Shown here piece after piece: positions 5,763 to 7,103 of a stretch of 7,103 nt of DNA. The stretch is taken from the NCBI GenBank assembly GCA_025353085.1, contig JANXRI010000476.1:1-7103 (forward strand), read 5' to 3'. The stretch comes from Betaproteobacteria bacterium (GTDB taxonomy: Bacteria > Pseudomonadota > Gammaproteobacteria > Burkholderiales > SG8-41). The notes under the pieces were generated by a model. The model did not search any database. It was not told where the DNA came from and saw only the letters and a program-made list of their open reading frames with translations. Numbering within the stretch: position 1 is the first letter of the stretch; every line of letters begins with the position of its first letter. A program made the position numbers and the translations under genes.

Positions 5763-6757
5763 TGAAGACCGGCGGCTGGCGCAGCGCATGCGGCGCTGGC
5801 GCCCTGACGATGCTGGCGGCGATGCTGGGAGTAGAAGGTTGCATGACGTCGCGGCAACCTGCGCCGGTAAGCGACCGTAATCGTCCGCCGCCGGCGCCGC
5901 TCATTGCCAGGCCCGCACCCGCACCTGCGCCCGCCCCGATTGCAGGTTCGGCCGACGATCCAAGACCCGAGTTCTATACCGTTAAAAAAGGCGACACGCT
6001 GTTCACGATAGCGCTCGATCACGGGCTCGACTACAAAGACCTTCGCGACTGGAACAATCTCGAAAATCCGAACGTGATTCTGGTTGGGCAGCAACTGCGC
6101 CTGCGTGCGTCATCGACCACTGCAATGACGACACCGCTTAAAACTGCGCCCAAGGTCGAAGGCAAGCCGGTTGGCATCGCGTTAGCGCCGGTCGCTGCCA
6201 ACGAAGCCGTGAAGTCGCAGCCCAAAGCCGTCAAGTTGCCTTATTCCGATCAAGCGCTCGCCCAACTGTCGGGCCAGCCGCAAGCGCAGTCGCAGCCAGT
6301 AACGCCGCCGCCTGTCGCGGTGATCGAACCACGCCCGCCAGAAAAGCCGGCAGCGAGTGCCGGTTCTGACGACGACGAAAAAGTCGACTGGGGCTGGCCG
6401 GCGAGCGGGAAGGTTTTAAGCACATTTAACGAAAGCACCAACCTCAAGGGCGTTGGCATCGGCGGCAAGCTCGGGCAATCGGTGAACGCGAGCGCACCCG
6501 GCAAAGTGCTCTACAGCGGCGATGGCATTCGCGGCTATGGCAAACTCATTATCATCAAACACAACAAAGCGTACATCAGCGTTTACGCGCACAACCATCA
6601 GTTGCTCGTGAAAGAAGGCCAGACCGTCGTCAAAGGCCAGAAAATCGCCGATATGGGCGCCAGCGATTCAGAGCAGGTCAAACTGCACTTCGAGATCCGC
6701 CGTTTCGGCAAGCCGGTCGATCCGATGAAGTTACTGCCGGCCGATCATCCGGCGTAG
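5762..6757 (+). CDS. nlpD: NlpD-type lipoprotein: LysM plus degenerate M23 domain, amidase activator
   Basis: A 331-residue envelope lipoprotein. The N-terminus has a short basic start and a hydrophobic stretch ending in GVEGC, so C27 is the likely lipidated residue; Glu at the -2 position is unusual but tolerable. An Ala/Pro-rich segment (about 42-60, with repeated AP pairs) leads to a LysM peptidoglycan-binding domain (about 70-115, FYTVKKGDTLFTIA to QQLRL). A low-complexity Pro/Gln/Ala linker (116-208) joins it to an M23 domain (about 210-325). Compared with active M23 peptidases, the HxxxD ligands are replaced in KGVGIGG (229-235) and the HxH motif reads KLH (307-309); H277 and H309 remain. 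This matches E. coli NlpD, a non-catalytic activator of amidase AmiC in daughter-cell separation. The ATG overlaps the pcm stop by one base (TGATG). No rpoS follows. The frame is open upstream to 5567 but inside pcm, so 5762 is chosen. Confidence 0.92.
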   Translation: MKTGGWRSACGAGALTMLAAMLGVEGCMTSRQPAPVSDRNRPPPAPLIARPAPAPAPAPIAGSADDPRPEFYTVKKGDTLFTIALDHGLDYKDLRDWNNLENPNVILVGQQLRLRASSTTAMTTPLKTAPKVEGKPVGIALAPVAANEAVKSQPKAVKLPYSDQALAQLSGQPQAQSQPVTPPPVAVIEPRPPEKPAASAGSDDDEKVDWGWPASGKVLSTFNESTNLKGVGIGGKLGQSVNASAPGKVLYSGDGIRGYGKLIIIKHNKAYISVYAHNHQLLVKEGQTVVKGQKIADMGASDSEQVKLHFEIRRFGKPVDPMKLLPADHPA

Positions 6758-6788
6758 TGCTGGACTGAAAGCGCCGGACTAAATCGTT

Positions 6789-7103
6789 TTAACGGTTATT
6801 CACGTTCGCAAATCCCGCCACCGCGCGCTGTAACTCAACCATGTCGCCGGGTTGCTGGCGCTTGCCGTAACGCAAACGGATATATAACTCACTGATAGAT
6901 CCGATTGATGCCGCGAGCTTCGGATGGGCCGCAGCGGCCCGTTCGCCAAAGGCAAGGGGACCCTCGCTCGGATGTCGAGTCATGCCGCGGCGGGCAAGCT
7001 GTACGCAAAACCGCGCGTAAGCCGCAATCGCCGGCGCCGGGCGCAGCGAGCGCAGTTTGCGCAGAGTGAAGAATGCGAGGGCAAGCGTGATAACGCCGGT
7101 CAC
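6789..7103 (-). CDS. TgpA-like transglutaminase membrane protein, C-terminal part
   Basis: The last 104 residues of a minus-strand gene whose 5' end lies beyond base 7103; the first codon seen is GTG, read here as internal Val. The visible part opens with a hydrophobic stretch (VITLALAFFTLRKLR), probably the final membrane helix, then a cytoplasmic helical region. ARFCVQLARRGMTRHPSEGP, a run of Ala-rich helix and SELYIRLRYGKRQQ resemble the DUF4129-type tail of TgpA (DUF3488/transglutaminase-core) proteins: an R-RG-x-R-x-P-x-E-x-P pattern followed by LY-x-x-x-RYG. Family members are inner-membrane proteins with a periplasmic transglutaminase-like domain, often found beside MoxR and DUF58 genes; their role is poorly defined. 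The assignment rests on recall of the family pattern, since the catalytic Cys-His-Asp domain is outside the window. It converges on nlpD with 31 bases between the stops and no clear terminator. Confidence 0.72.
   Translation of the reverse strand: MTGVITLALAFFTLRKLRSLRPAPAIAAYARFCVQLARRGMTRHPSEGPLAFGERAAAAHPKLAASIGSISELYIRLRYGKRQQPGDMVELQRAVAGFANVNNR

Noticed and set aside
6736..6753. GCCGG/CCGGC hairpin at the end of nlpD as a terminator
   Set aside because: The stem is only 5 bp with an 8-base loop inside the coding sequence and no T-run follows.

Overview
The window looks like a chromosomal segment of a GC-rich proteobacterium, most likely a betaproteobacterium. This rests on the surE-pcm-nlpD gene order, the protein sequences and the G/C-rich third codon positions; it is an inference, because no rRNA or other marker is present. 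All genes read as intact apart from the two cut by the window edges. I see no mobile element, CRISPR array, tRNA or rRNA.

Layout. (1) At 1-357 (+) is the C-terminal part of a carbon-nitrogen hydrolase (nitrilase superfamily). It converges on (2) a three-gene minus-strand block, read right to left: a class I/II PLP aminotransferase of the aspartate aminotransferase type (2853-4061), a CaiB/BaiF-type class III CoA-transferase (1625-2824) and an acyl-CoA dehydrogenase (437-1603). The gaps of 28 and 21 bases suggest one transcript. (3) A 268-base divergent intergenic region (4062-4329) holds a strong extended -10 promoter candidate facing right. (4) On the plus strand surE (4330-5109), pcm (5106-5762) and nlpD (5762-6757) are joined by 4-base and 1-base start/stop overlaps, a tightly coupled stress-survival and cell-envelope operon. 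(5) The last gene (6789-7103, minus, 5' end outside the window) is the C-terminus of a TgpA-like transglutaminase membrane protein with a DUF4129-type tail. It converges on nlpD.

How the genes work together. SurE (survival nucleotidase) and Pcm (isoaspartyl repair methyltransferase) handle nucleotide and protein damage in stressed or stationary cells. NlpD is an outer-membrane lipoprotein whose M23 domain has lost zinc ligands, as expected for an activator of a peptidoglycan amidase. In many gamma- and betaproteobacteria rpoS follows nlpD directly; here a convergent, unrelated gene takes that place. The minus-strand block pairs CoA activation of a carboxylic acid with alpha,beta-dehydrogenation of the acyl-CoA. 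The aminotransferase could supply a 2-oxo acid but may only be a transcriptional neighbour; the substrate cannot be read from the sequence.

I found no convincing new biological system. The points most worth a second look are the missing rpoS after nlpD, the aminotransferase/CoA-transferase/dehydrogenase block, and the isovaleryl-type position of the catalytic glutamate in the dehydrogenase.
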